Positions 29,450 to 40,210 of a DNA stretch of 40,333 nucleotides are shown here, piece by piece; the stretch's first letter is position 1; the number at the start of each line of letters is the position of its first letter. The translations under genes were made by a program, and so were the position numbers. This DNA comes from Euprymna scolopes (Eukaryota; Mollusca; Cephalopoda; Sepiida; Sepiolidae), in contig CM044517.1 in NCBI GenBank assembly GCA_024364805.1, positions 37,491,032-37,531,364 on the forward strand. The letters are read 5' to 3'. The notes under the pieces are model-generated. The model saw nothing but the letters and a program-made list of their open reading frames with translations, had not been told where the DNA came from and ran no database searches.

Positions 29450-30145
29450 TACATGTTGACTTTGACTTCCAAACTAATCTAACTCTGGCAAGGTCTTTAT
29501 TCCTCTCTCTTTTCATTTTTATAAATTTCTTCCAATTTTTTTCTGTGCTTTCTTCTATAAACTAAACCTACTGACTTAACTATTCTATATATACCTACCC
29601 AATAACTTTTATTCATTCTTTTACTGTGGCTATACCATCAAAGTCTCCTGTTTTGTAATATTCTCCTATACTTAAATCCTCCTCTCAGCTCATCACAACC
29701 AAACCTGTCTAAAACTCACATTACACCTGAATCATATTATTCCCATATCATTTCTCATCATGTAACGTATGTCCTCAATCCTCACTGGTTGGATTTCACA
29801 TCACACTGCATGCACATAACTTATAGACTTTTTCATTGGTCGATAGTGGTCACACTCTACTAGTTAGAAATGGCACAAGTTCCTGAACTTACTCTATCCA
29901 TTCGTAATTCTTGCAATTACATTAGCACCGCCTCCATTCTTTATTGTAATGTGCTTCATATGCCTCCTCCTCCTCCTCCTCCTCCTCCTCCTCTATTTAT
30001 GCTTTGTTCGACTGATGATTAAATTGTCCTAATGTTTTGCAGTGGACAAGTCCGCAGTTGATAGTCAACATTTTGTAAGTCGTCGTCATGCACACTTCAC
30101 TGTTAAACTATCGTTTTTCTCTAGTATCATGTTTGTAGAAAAGTA
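29450..30145. other. Unassigned sequence
   Basis: A pyrimidine-biased stretch (29460-29760), then sequence of near-average composition without a recognisable domain. It contains the (TCC)n tract listed next. Confidence 0.4.
29962..29993. repeat. (TCC)n microsatellite
   Basis: About ten copies of the trinucleotide CTC. Confidence 0.95.
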
Positions 30146-30149
30146 TATC

Positions 30150-30870
30150 AGTAAATCATCAAATAACTAGTCATCAACAACAATGGTAAAAAACCTTTTT
30201 TAATGGAAGTCGCTCCAGACAAAGCATGAAGCCACTTGATAGACGAGGCTAAAAGAATGAATGGTCATTACTGCAAAGATAAGAAATGCTTATTGACCTT
30301 AGTTTTGAAAATCTCAAGTTATAGATAAGAGGAAAACAGTCAGCAGGAAGAGAGTTCCATAACCTTGGAAATAAGCTACTATGAGGGTCGTTTCAAAAGT
30401 AAAGCCTCCTATTTTTTCTTAGCTAAAAAGTTCAAGAGCTTCAAAGACAGGAATAGTACCATTATAACGAGCGATCTTTTGTGCTCCAGAATTTATTTTT
30501 CTACATAGTCACCATCATTCTCCATGCACTTTTGCCAGGAATTCAATGACACATCTCTGCTTCTGACATACATCCGTGACAGAGATCGTTTTCATAAGGT
30601 CTCGCATTGTCAATATCAGCAACAGAGAGATGAAACTTTCAGGTCATGAATGCATCAGTTCAATCATTATAACAACGCAATTTGCAATCCCCATTTATCA
30701 ATTCGAACGGAATAAAAAATAGGATGCATTACTTTTGAAACACCCCTTGTAGAATAAGAAGTTGTGTTATGAGGAGGTATCAAAACAGCGAATTGAAGGA
30801 GACCACTTGACCAACGAGTCAAACGGGCTGGAACAAAGGAAGCAGAAAATTAAATCAGACAAATCTGATT
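30150..30870 (-). mobile_element. LINE 3' end (FFPR family) split by a MITE
   Basis: On the minus strand 30378-30290 reads FPRLWNSLPADCFPLIYNLR, the conserved C-terminus of this LINE family. Just upstream the coding text is interrupted by the mariner MITE at 30382-30749. The sequence beyond the MITE (30752-30870) likely continues the LINE, though the match is weaker. Confidence 0.6.
30382..30749. mobile_element. mariner-type MITE or deleted mariner
   Basis: The terminal inverted repeats are about 37 bp and closely alike: left TGAGGGTCGTTTCAAAAGTA, right (minus) CAAGGGGTGTTTCAAAAGTA, both running on to CCTATTTTTT. TA duplications flank it (30380-30381, 30750-30751). Internally on the minus strand a piece coding WQKCMENDGDYVE (about 30538-30500) matches the C-terminal end of mariner transposases (RW.KCIE..GDYVE). 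So it is an internally deleted 368-bp mariner; it has no working transposase. Confidence 0.85.
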
Positions 30871-31250
30871 TAATAATAAGTACTGACTATGCCTTTGCAC
30901 GTTAAGTTATACTATTGCAGAATAACGTCACATTTGTTTAGTTGTGTTTATTTCTATATTACTTAAGATCTTGAACAACTATACAATCTATAATATGTGT
31001 TAGCACTGTTCAGTTTTGAATCTGAAGCGTCATAAAAATTGAAATGTCCCAATTTGTCTAAAATTTTGCACATACCACCAGTGGCAATCACTGATTTAAG
31101 GAATAGAATTTACAATAAAACGATTTGAAAACATTTCATTTATATGACATTCGTATGCATTGTTGCACAAAGAGATATTGGAATGAAGGAAGAAATTGGT
31201 TGATTAAAAAATGCTGAAAATTCTGGTAAAAACCTGAAGAGTTTTTAGGG
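30871..31250. other. Unassigned AT-rich sequence
   Basis: Nothing recognised. Confidence 0.4.
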
Positions 31251-31745
31251 TCACCGAATACATAGGGTATAGATAAAATAAGAAAAAAAAGCAAAGTAAA
31301 CAAAATGGAAAAGAATTTTTTTTTAAAGAAAAGAATTCGAAATAAAAACTTTTTAAATAAGAAAGAAAATTTTAAAAATAGAAAGAAAATATTTTTAAAG
31401 AATAAAATAAAAAGTTTTACAAGTTTGTTTTTGCACTTTTTAAAAAACAGAAAATTAAAAAAAATTTTTTTTAAAGAATAAAAAATTTTTTTAAATATAA
31501 AAGTTATTTTTAAATAAAGAATTAGAAATGAAAAAGTGAAGAAAGCAACACAATCAAAAAGAAAACTTTTTAAATAATATAAATTAGAAGTTTTTATAAA
31601 GAAATAAAAATGAAAAATAAAAAAGCAAACTTGAAAAGAAAACTTTAACAAATGAAAATTTAAAAAAAATTAAATAAAAAAAACATTTTTTAAAATAAAA
31701 AAATTAAATTAAAATACAAAGGTATTAAAAAATTATTAAACAAAA
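31251..31745. repeat. A-rich low-complexity tract (AAA/TTTTTAAAGAA)
   Basis: About 500 bases of A-rich sequence with recurring TTTTTAAAGAA and GAAAATTTTTAAA words. The 171-codon minus frame (31136-31651) is more than a third Phe and is a composition artefact. Confidence 0.8.
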
Positions 31746-32100
31746 CAAATGAATCTGTGTGTTTTTAAACATCTTTGAAATATTCATTCAAGGAAGATCT
31801 TCAAATCTTTGATTTAAAATTTCTTGTAAATATTAACTTAGATGGTCCAGCACATATCTCTTACTATCAACGTCATGTCTACTATGACATCATCCTACAA
31901 GTAAACAAAAACAATTCCCTTCGAGTGGAGACAAGTAAACATGCAGTGTTCTTTCTAATAAAAAAGTTGAATCGTTAATCTACAAAAAACAGGATTTTTC
32001 TTTTGTCAAATTTAACTAAAAACTATTAACACAAATTAAGGCAACCATTTTTAATGTTTTCTCTTTGCTATTTACTTTTTCAAAATGTATGGATTTTAAA
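31746..32100. other. Unassigned sequence
   Basis: A 67-codon plus frame (31775-31978) has normal amino-acid balance but no family I recognise. Confidence 0.35.
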
Positions 32101-32119
32101 ATATTGTTGCACAAATGGT

Positions 32120-32395
32120 ACAAACAATTAGTAATCGGCGACAACCTCTGGACGGGTATTAGCATCAGCCGAGTCTAACAATCAATCAAAATATACCGGC
32201 CTTCTCGTCAGATTTGTATTCTCAGTAATCACTATTGAGACGATCAGAGCATTTGATCCTGTCATGCAAGACTTCCTCATCGACCTCGGTTTATTAATGA
32301 TGCACAACTTCAGATGCCTTCTCCATCGCCATTATTTGAGAGAACCCCTCGAGTCTGCTCTCAGTCTGCCAACAAAGCAGGGCATAAAATAATAT
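32120..32395. other. GC-richer island of unknown origin
   Basis: This block is near 45% GC by eye while both flanks are below 30%. On the minus strand it has AATAAACCGAGG (about 32295-32284) and, 140 bases on, GTTGTCGCCGATTAC. These are mildly reminiscent of an LTR polyadenylation signal and primer site, but no ends or duplications were found. Confidence 0.3.
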
Positions 32396-32599
32396 TTTCT
32401 GATGTTCCGAATATAGGCTTTTAAAATTTATTAATTGAAAAAGATATTCATGTACTTTTAAAATTTAAATCTAATATTCATATTTTTTTGTCAAATGTTA
32501 AATTATGTGTTCATTGAATAAATTTTATTGTTTTTCATTTCTAATAAAAATGCCTAAAGATTGCGTACAGCTTCAAGAAAAAAACTCATTTAATTGCGG

Positions 32600-32602
<3 letters not shown>

Positions 32603-32642
<40 letters not shown>
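32603..32642. repeat. (TA)n microsatellite
   Basis: About 40 bases of TA dinucleotide. Confidence 0.95.
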
Positions 32643-32643
<1 letters not shown>

Positions 32644-33239
32644 GCTATACAACAAATCAATAAATTGCGTCAAATATTAAGATGGCCAATCATGCACATA
32701 TCTTGAACTTTTGCTTTACCAACACAAAAATGCAGACAATATTTAGAACGGGCAAAACCAAAAATAAGTTTCAAGCAAACCTAATTTATTTATTTAAAAT
32801 TTAACAAACTAGCAAATATATGCCCCCCCCCCCACCGGTTATATATTTTTGCTGCGGTTATCAGATTATGCAATTAACAAAAGACTACATACAATATATA
32901 GATAAAGCAAACTAAATTATTTGAGATTATTAAAATAATTTCCGACACTATTGGTAATGTTTACTCATTTTATGTTTGAATTAATGCTTTGAAGCACATA
33001 AATCTATGACATCACACCAAAGCTATAATCATAGGTAATACCTTTAACTCTACTTATTATAGGTAATGTTTTAAATTTAATGTATAAGAAACTTCAAGTA
33101 GGCCATTTAATAGAATCTAAGGCGGAAAATCCCAAGGTTTTGGTTCTGATTTCCGGCCATGGTAATGCAATATTCACCATTTTTAAAATGGTTAAAATCT
33201 GATATTTCGAAATTAAAAAAAAATCTAGAATGTAGAATC
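32643..33239. other. Unassigned AT-rich sequence
   Basis: A C run (32823-32833) is followed by ACCGG. Nothing else recognised. Confidence 0.4.
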
Positions 33240-33600
33240 TTTTGGTAAATATTTATTTTAATATTATAGTAAATTTTAATATCATGGGTTATTTCATTAT
33301 GGTATGTTTTAATATTATGAATTATTTTATTGTGTGATGTTATAATATTATGGGTTATTTTATCATGGAAAGTTTTAACATAAGATCTATAGGTGAACAT
33401 CTTTGATATTTTAATATTGTTTATTTAGATATCATAGTTCATTTTAATATTAAGAGTTATTTTAATATTATGATTTATTTTAATAATATAGGATATTTTA
33501 TTTTTATATTATGATTTATTTAAATATTATTAGATATTTTATTATTATGGGTCATTTAATTATTATGAATCTTTTTATTATGATATATGTTAATGTTATT
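33240..33600. repeat. AT-rich minisatellite (TTTTAATATTATGGGTTA)
   Basis: More than ten irregular copies of a unit near TTTTAATATTATGGGTTATT, about 18-32 bp apart, with variants GATTTA and GGATATT. The minus frame 33400-33107 is a repeat translation (HNIKTYHNEITH). Confidence 0.85.
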
Positions 33601-34140
33601 GAGAAATGCATGCATTCACAAAATCACTACAACAAGGTGTTCACGTTTTGGTGGAGGCAGGATTGATGACATGCAACACGAAAGTGACAATATTGAAAAC
33701 AAAAGTCATACAAAGCTTTCTTAACATAAAAAAGGATTGGCTTATACGTTACCCAGAGAAGACATTTTAGATTCGTGGAAAAATTAAGATTTCAAGAATC
33801 CCAAATCTCCAGCATCAGAAAAAAATAAACTTACCTGAAATAAAAAAGAAGAAAAGTATTATAAAAGAAAAAAAAAACAATATGAGAAAGGACAAAAAAA
33901 ATGATGTTAAGATGAGATAAACAGATTAAAAATAAGAGAGAAAGGGATAATTTTGCTTCCTGATAGCTGAAAAATTGCCTCTGTGGCATCAATCTTCAGG
34001 AACTCTGGTGAAAGAACTGACTCAAAAAATTGGTGTCCTTTAAATCTTCCTCTACTCTCTGTTAGAATCTTTGAATTATTAATCAATTTAGTGATAGTCT
34101 ATCACCTCGAAAATGCTAAATCTTTCTGATCAACAATATG
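33601..34140. other. Unassigned A-rich sequence
   Basis: No domain; A-rich from 33820 to 33930. Confidence 0.4.
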
Positions 34141-34149
34141 GATTTAGGC

Positions 34150-34912
34150 AAGCCATTTTACTGCAGATATCCACACGATCATCTCCAAATGCATATACCG
34201 TACCCTGGATAAAGCAGGAGAGGATCGGTTAGTAGCACTTGATATATTCACAACCTTTGACAAAATATGGCATGAAGGTTTTTTCAGCAAAATTAATTTG
34301 TACAAAATTATTGGGCGAATATTTAACATAATAAGATTTTTCTTAGCTAAAAAAAGAAGATTCAGGTTGTCCCACTGGTTGGACATCTAAACAGCATCAC
34401 ATTAATGAGGGTGAGCCTCAGGAGTTGATTTTTGGACCTTTATTATTCCCGATTTTTATAAAAAAGATCTCTCTGATACAATCGTATTTGAGAAATATAC
34501 AGTTGCTAATGACGTCACACTATTCTTTACATGAGAGCAAAACGAACACATACATATTCAACGCAATGGTTGAATACTTACAAAATGACCTTCACTCTGT
34601 AGAGGAATGAGGCTACAAATGGATATCATCAAGACAAATCTCGTTTCTTTTAACAATACTTTAAACTTTTACATTCAACGATTACCATGGCTGATAGCAT
34701 CCTACTCATAAACCTGATATTCATAGGTAACTTGAATTGGAATAAATATATCGAAGACACTGGCAAGTCTGCTGTGAAGAGTTGGGGCTCTGTATATTGG
34801 GGTAAAAAACTTTTAAACCCTGCAAATATCCTATATCACTAAAAAGCCAACATTCATCTATACATGGAGTATTGTTGCCACATTAGGAATGATGTACCAA
34901 ACACTAGTTTCT

Positions 34913-34951
<39 letters not shown>

Positions 34952-35430
34952 AATAGTCCCCCAAAAAGAGTATCTAACCTACTAATAAGTCCCACGCTGT
35001 CTACCAAGCTCCAGCCCTGCCTCATCACCACAATATTGCATTTCTAGGATTGTTTTACAAGTACTTCAATAGTATGTTCTTCAACAATCTTGCTGCACTG
35101 GTGTCCACTGGACATAAATACCGTGCAGCAACACGTTAAGCAGAAAATCACACGCATTCAGTATAAATGTGCTCAAATAGTAGTAAATTTCCACTCTAAT
35201 AGCTTCTTTCCTCGAACCCCATGCCTTTGAAATTCACTCCCTGATATCTGTTTCCCTGATTGTACCAACACACTTAAATTTTAATATAATGTGAGCAAGC
35301 ATCTCGCTACAAAACTCTCTACTTAGACTGTCACTATAATTATGACCCTTAATACAAAGTAGCCCTTTACGTCTCTTGGACAATGTGTACTGTTTGGGAC
35401 GAATACAAGTAAAAAAAAAAAGCATTTTCA
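34150..35430 (+). mobile_element. LINE with RT remnants (FFPR family)
   Basis: The frame at about 34231-34388 reads VALDIFTTFDKIWHEGFFSK, the AxLDxSxAFDxVWHxGLL motif of non-LTR RT, where the first catalytic Asp lies. About 34410-34460 codes FGPLLFPIFIKKIS, from the GxILGPLLFxIFINDI motif. The YxDD box region decays after it. The C-terminal part (about 34975-35235) holds HSNSFFPRTP and the L.NSLP end, then untranslated sequence. A (CT)n tract sits inside (34915-34947). Many stops and frameshifts; it is the most complete copy of this family here. Confidence 0.75.
34915..34947. repeat. (CT)n microsatellite
   Basis: About 16 copies of CT within the decayed LINE. Confidence 0.95.
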
Positions 35431-35575
35431 TTAGTTTATCCTGCTTAAGTTTGAAATAGCACTTTCATTAGTCTGTGATATTTTGGTTTGAAATCATATT
35501 TTTTTGTCTGTTATACATACATCTCTATAAATGGCTTGATCTGTCACTCGGAAGTTTGAAGTAGAATTTCGTTGC

Positions 35576-35730
35576 TGTCCGCACTGAAGACTGAGTCTTC
35601 AACCTCCAGAAGTGTGTAACTTACAAGTGAATTTTTCCAAGGACTCGTGGTGTAGTGGATACAGTACTTGGTAAATTCAGTTGTAAGTTACACATTTCTG
35701 GAAGCTGAGGATTTAATCCTCAGTGCAGGC
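35576..35730. repeat. SINE foldback (inverted tRNA-like arms)
   Basis: The left arm 35576-35631, read on the minus strand, matches the right arm 35676-35730: TTGTAAGTTACACA(C/T)TTCTGGA, then a B-box zone and TCAGTGC. In the centre lies CGTGGTGTAGTGGATACAG (35646-35664), an A-box-like tRNA sequence. The right half plus centre is thus a normal SINE head with B-box GATTTAATCC (35710-35719); the left half is an inverted partial copy. Confidence 0.65.
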
Positions 35731-36620
35731 GAAACTCTAAATACAATTGCAAATTACTTAGGACTTTCATCCAGTCATGGCTAACGGAACGAGAGCATTC
35801 TACTGCCACGGATTAAATAAAAGGAAATTTTGTGTTGATTCCCGAGATCGATAGAAAGATTCCCAAGTTCGACAAGGTACATCTGAAGGAGGTTGGCGGA
35901 AGTTACGTTGAGTGCAACGTTTTGCGAATAACACTCAAGATAAGAACAATTCAAATAGTACGAATGATCAATGTTTATTAAAAAAAGTTTGGAAATATAA
36001 TTTAAGTTTGAAGTTGTATTTTAATTCATAAACGGGTAATTTGAATGGACGTATCTTGAATACTCTCTTTTGTTACATTTTCGTTTCCATTGTAATGTTG
36101 TCAGAATGAAAAATTGATAAGCTTGTATCAAATAAATTCTGAAATTCAAGAAGGTTTTCAATTTTCCATCTCTTTGATTTTTAGAGATTATTGCCACTTA
36201 AAAGATTTGGCTTGAAAAATCCTAAAACCATGTTTATTTTATATTAAAAAAGATGAATCCAACACCAAAAATCTTTTATTATGATCTGCTTCTTTTTTTT
36301 TTTTTAAATATTTCTTTGTACTAAGACATAAAAGGATTTTCGTTTGTACAAAAATAAATAAAAAACCCGGTTTATTTACTGACAACATAATATGGCAATT
36401 TGTTGTTTTTGGAACCAAATTTGAATCGTAGTTTCAATGATTATTACAAAGGCATCGTTGATAAACGATGTTTGTTTCTTTCGCTACAGGCAAATAAAAA
36501 CTATTCGCACTTGAATCCTATCTAAGAATTAGATTCTAATCGATGGTTTAAAGGTTCCAAAGTCACATTCGAATGTAGATGGCCTTTAAAATAAACAGAC
36601 GCATCATATTTCCATTACTA
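35731..36620. other. SINE body remains and unassigned sequence
   Basis: 35731-35870 may be the SINE body. The rest is AT-rich with a T run at 36291-36305; no other feature. Confidence 0.35.
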
Positions 36621-36624
36621 AGTT

Positions 36625-36715
36625 CATGAAACTTCTGTCATTACTTACAGGTACAGTGTTGCCCCTTTTGACCAAAGAGAGAATCCATCAGTAAAGTGTA
36701 CACTATGTGATAATG
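36625..36715 (+). repeat. Dispersed repeat pair, copy 1
   Basis: It aligns with 37211-37300: ACTTCTGTCATTACT/ATTTCTGCCATTACT, TTTTGACCAAAGAGAGAAT/TTTCGACCAAAAGCAGAAT and CTATGTGATAAT/CAATGTGATGAT. Confidence 0.55.
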
Positions 36716-36879
36716 TTTTTAATACTTTGGGGGGGGCACCGCTTATCAAAGCCCGGAGGTTACTCTAGGATAAGAGTTAATGAGTGTAAGGTAGATGATG
36801 AGACAACACCGTGCTGATCGGTAGTAGTGGAACATGGGTAGGATTTCATTATATAAAAGGACAGCTCAACAAGAACTTA

Positions 36880-37010
36880 TTTACATTATTAGATTTGAAA
36901 ACGATCATGTTATAGTCAGCTGGGAAGCAGCCCCACGGTATTTTGTTCTACACATTGACAGTGTATAAGAAGAGAAAATATATTTTCTGATAACATTTGA
37001 TTAGTAGCAA
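36880..37010 (-). mobile_element. LINE 3' end fragment (FFPR family)
   Basis: On the minus strand text around 36955-36885 resembles the LLPS.YNMIVFKSN end seen at 11930 and 12360. It is short, frame-broken and flanked by the repeat pair at 36625 and 37211. Confidence 0.45.
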
Positions 37011-37210
37011 TATAAAAAAAAAACCCAAAAGAATGACACGGTCATATGAAATTAAGATATATCACTTTGCCAAACATTCAGATTAAATGGATATATCTTA
37101 CAATATGATCCCAAAGAAATGTCATCTATGAAATCAGAAAGAAAATTCATAATTATTTTTTCCTTGATTTAACCATTACAATATAGGGAGGCACAGGTGC
37201 TAGTGGGATT

Positions 37211-37300
37211 GTAAGATTTCTGCCATTACTAATCTGCAGAGTGTCATCACTTTCGACCAAAAGCAGAATTTATCATGCAGTTGTATGCAATGTGATGATT
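37211..37300 (+). repeat. Dispersed repeat pair, copy 2
   Basis: Partner of 36625-36715. Confidence 0.55.
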
Positions 37301-37469
37301 AGGGGCGTGACAACAGAATATATTTTTCATTCTTTTGACTCCGACACAGTTAGACACACTTACTCAACCAACAACCACATCCATCTATATAAAAGTATAT
37401 AAGATATTAACAGATACACACTCAAGAGTCAAACAATGAAAAAAATATGCCGTTGTCACAGCCCTAATG

Positions 37470-37630
37470 ATGATATATGAAAGTATAATCTGGCCAGTGA
37501 GGGTGAGGACATGTGTTGCATGTCAAGAAATTATTTGAGAATAATACGATGAGTGTGTAAAGTGAGTCTTAAAGACAAGCTTAGATTAGATAACCACAGA
37601 AAAAGATTAAATATCGACAAATTTTCGCCC
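37470..37630 (+). mobile_element. LINE ORF fragment
   Basis: VSLKDKLRLDNHRKRLNID-like text (about 37561-37623) matches the (C/A)GVSL.DR....LR.RL block of endonuclease-RT LINEs, also seen at 20262-20310 in the copy at 19885. Only about 150 bp remain. Confidence 0.55.
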
Positions 37631-38075
37631 CTATAACTTACCTAAATGTGGAGGGGAAAATAATTATCGTTGTATGACAAATTTTTTGATGAGTAGTCAA
37701 TATATAAATACATTTGTCTAGAAGGATGTGATACTTTGCTTCCCCGGATGTGGTTAAAAGTAAAGAACCTTACCTCATGCATCGTGCGGCTCGTGTTAGG
37801 AAAGAAAAAAAAAAGAGAAAATAAAAATGATCGCCCCCTGGTATTTATGGACTGCAAATCACGTGATGTGACGAGAGGGGGGAGGGGTATGCAAACGAGA
37901 TGTGGTTGGGTCTCTCTATAAAAGAGCCGTCTTCTTTATTTTGGGGGTCAGTGTGGAAAGTGCAGAGAGGAGAGAACAATTGGATTTGAGTTTGAGACTT
38001 TTGATCTGAGGTTGAGTTCAAATTTAACGTCACTAGAACATTCGAAAATGATATGGAACTCAATATTTTAGCCAA
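37631..38075. other. Unassigned sequence
   Basis: Mixed composition, with GC-richer stretches at 37730-37800 and 37860-37930. Frames of 60-76 codons occur on both strands, but none shows a domain. CTCTATAAAAGAG (37913-37925) resembles a TATA box, but nothing downstream supports a gene. Confidence 0.35.
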
Positions 38076-38077
38076 AA

Positions 38078-39170
38078 ATGAAAACAGAATTACATATGAT
38101 CTGGCTGGATCTTTCGAGTGTATACAGTTCTGTTCTACACCACTTAATCCGAATGGACCTCCTCTTCTTTAATCTCCCTATCAAGCTTAATGAAGTCAAA
38201 ATGAAATATTTTAATTCAGTCTTTATAAAATTTACCATTAAAAATTATGCTACAAAAATCGGCGTTATGATGGATTGTATGATTCCACACTTCTTTTCGT
38301 TCTAACCATGGAAATCATATTGTGTTGTGCAGCATTTAAAACTAAAAGGATCGATGACTAATGAGCATCTGATTTTTCCTCCGTCTAGAGCTTTTATGGA
38401 TGACATCATCATTCTTGTCCCATCCAATATCGATACACTACTACAGAAATTCTATATATCATACGAAAACTCTTTAAAATCAAGCTGTTTATGAAAAACA
38501 ACCGAAGATTTTTAAATGAATTGCACACAGCAAATCAAAGAAGACATCAAAAAAAATAACGCATATAATTCGAAAATACGTCGAAAAATAACACAGCAAC
38601 AATTAGAATGTGAGCATAAAATAAAAGCGTCACAAAGTTGCATAAAAAGGAAATTACATTTAAACGCCAAAACGTTAAGGAAAAGGCAAAAAGGCAAAAA
38701 CCAACTCGAGCTATACTAGCTTCTAATATTTCAGTTTCTTTGTATAAACGTAGAAACACCAAATTAACTAAACTTGCACAACGGAATTGAGATGCTAACC
38801 AGAAACAAATGAATGGTATTATTAAAGAAACACAAACCTTACATGAAACTGGCGATATCTGATATGTCATACAAGGTACGATACATACTCATAAACATTA
38901 CAAAAAACAATTATAAAGAAAAACGTGTAGCAGAACCAAATGGAACTTTTTTCTTTCACGAATCAATGCTTATCCCCTGTACTATTTGGCCACCAATCAG
39001 GGGTACGGCGCATTGATCCTTTCTATCCCCTAAGGAATTCGGACAGCACCCGGTTTGAAGAATAAGAACTCTTCCTTTACTGAGAGAGACACAAAAAGGA
39101 ACATATCATCCGATACACGGAGTCCAGCTTTTGACCAGAAACATATCACCCGGTTCACATTCTCCTTAAT
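38078..39170 (+). mobile_element. LINE-like RT fragment with FMDD box
   Basis: The frame 38078-38305 reads WLDLSSVYSSVLHHLI, the LDLxxAYxSVPHxLI motif of a non-LTR RT. About 38390-38422 codes AFMDDIIILVP, the catalytic F/YxDD box. Then comes a Lys/Gln-rich stretch (38516-38719, IKEDIKKNNAYNSKIRRKI) like the linker region of such polyproteins, and a weak downstream continuation. The clade differs from the other LINE copies here. At least four frame changes or stops. Confidence 0.6.
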
Positions 39171-39549
39171 AAACCTGTTATGTGTTATATTTTATGAAGT
39201 TGTTGTGTTCGTCATTTCAGAAGCTTGTATTGAATTATTTATTTTCTTAGGTTGTGCCCAAAAAGCATCGAAACCCTAAAAACGTCACACATGATACAAT
39301 ATACAAATTACCCTTAGAGGAAAAGCCGATGAACGCTATTTTTGAGACGTTCAACTTTGACCCACCCCAACCAACACCAGAACAGCGACGGTAAGACAGA
39401 AACAGAAGATTCACCGACCAACTGACTATCGACCTGAAGCAGAAAAGATATTAACAAGCTTTCTGTGGTGTAAAAGGCTTGCAAGAAAGGGTATTGTGGA
39501 GACTCACTCATGCACAAGATATGAACTCTTCTGAACTGCATAAATAGAA
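39171..39549. other. Unassigned sequence
   Basis: No domain recognised. It may be part of the LTR-like element that follows. Confidence 0.3.
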
Positions 39550-39554
39550 ATCAT

Positions 39555-39790
39555 GTAACTTCCGGCAGAGATTTTCCGCCTTTTAGCTAGCGAGACTTGG
39601 AGCTGGCAATACATGCAGAGGGTGACGTTACTAATGTACTAAGTGTAATCCTACATCTATCTATCTATCTCACGCATATGAATGTAACCTGTCTCTCTGA
39701 CATTTGTAACTGCTCTTCTCTTTGTAATAAACCGCTTTTTATAAACATCGGTGTCCGAATGACTGCATCTACAGACAAGCAAGATCTTTG
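39555..39790 (+). mobile_element. LTR-like sequence (possible solo LTR)
   Basis: TGTAACTTCCGGCAGAG at the left, a CTCTTCTCTTTGTAATAAACCG segment (polyadenylation-like, about 39712-39734) and ATCGGTGTCCGAATGACTGCATC near the right resemble a retroelement LTR. TTGGTTCCTGGCGATAG (39787-39803) could be a primer site. Ends and duplications are not certain. Confidence 0.35.
39660..39670. repeat. Short (CTAT)n
   Basis: About three CTAT units within the LTR-like sequence. Confidence 0.7.
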
Positions 39791-39884
39791 GTTCCTGGCG
39801 ATAGTACAACATATAAAGGTTTATATACGTATCGATATGTGAAAATATAACACTTACGATTTGGTGTTGTGATCAATTTATGAA

Positions 39885-40210
39885 CACTCATAAACGTCTT
39901 CTTTCTCTGAAGATAAGGTGAGAAAGAGAAGGTTTTGAGCTACTCACCTCAGCCATGATGTGCCATTTCCATGAAAGGTCTTCTCACCCTACCCTGAATA
40001 GATTATATTCATGCCAATCGAGGATATGTCTTTGACAGTCTTGTCATTTTTAAGTAGAGAATGACTTTGCATTTGTCGGGCTGAAGTGTGATTCTGGATA
40101 GCTTCAGGATATCACCCTCTCAGATTATTGCCTCTTGTCTTTCAAGTGGAGTAAGCTTATTGCTTACTACCCGAGGTGCCCCTACAGGGAAATCCGACGG
40201 GTTTCCCTGG
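39885..40210 (-). mobile_element. LINE RT fragment
   Basis: On the minus strand text near 40100-40045 reads LQPDKCKVI, the F(N/H)P.KCKVM block after the RT catalytic core. Near 39985-39950 LSWKWHIMAEVSSSK fits the DLSW..HI...A..A block that follows it. The order and distance agree. It is frame-broken and short. Confidence 0.4.

Noticed and set aside
31136-31651. 171-codon minus frame, Phe-rich, looks like a membrane protein
   Set aside because: The DNA is an A-rich low-complexity tract; Phe/Lys/Leu dominance follows from TTT/AAA codons.
32806-32900. ACTAGCAAATATATGCCCC as a fourth Helentron-like start
   Set aside because: No tandem core and no proper right end within 1 kb; ACTAGC alone is too short.
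33240-33600. Possible CRISPR-like array
   Set aside because: Repeats are degenerate, spacing is irregular, no unique spacers, and the genome is eukaryotic.
37913-37925. CTCTATAAAAGAG as a promoter TATA box
   Set aside because: No downstream coding exon, initiator or conserved element could be supported.
39314-39541. 75-codon minus frame with balanced composition
   Set aside because: No similarity recognised; overlaps the flank of an LTR-like sequence and is short enough to be chance.
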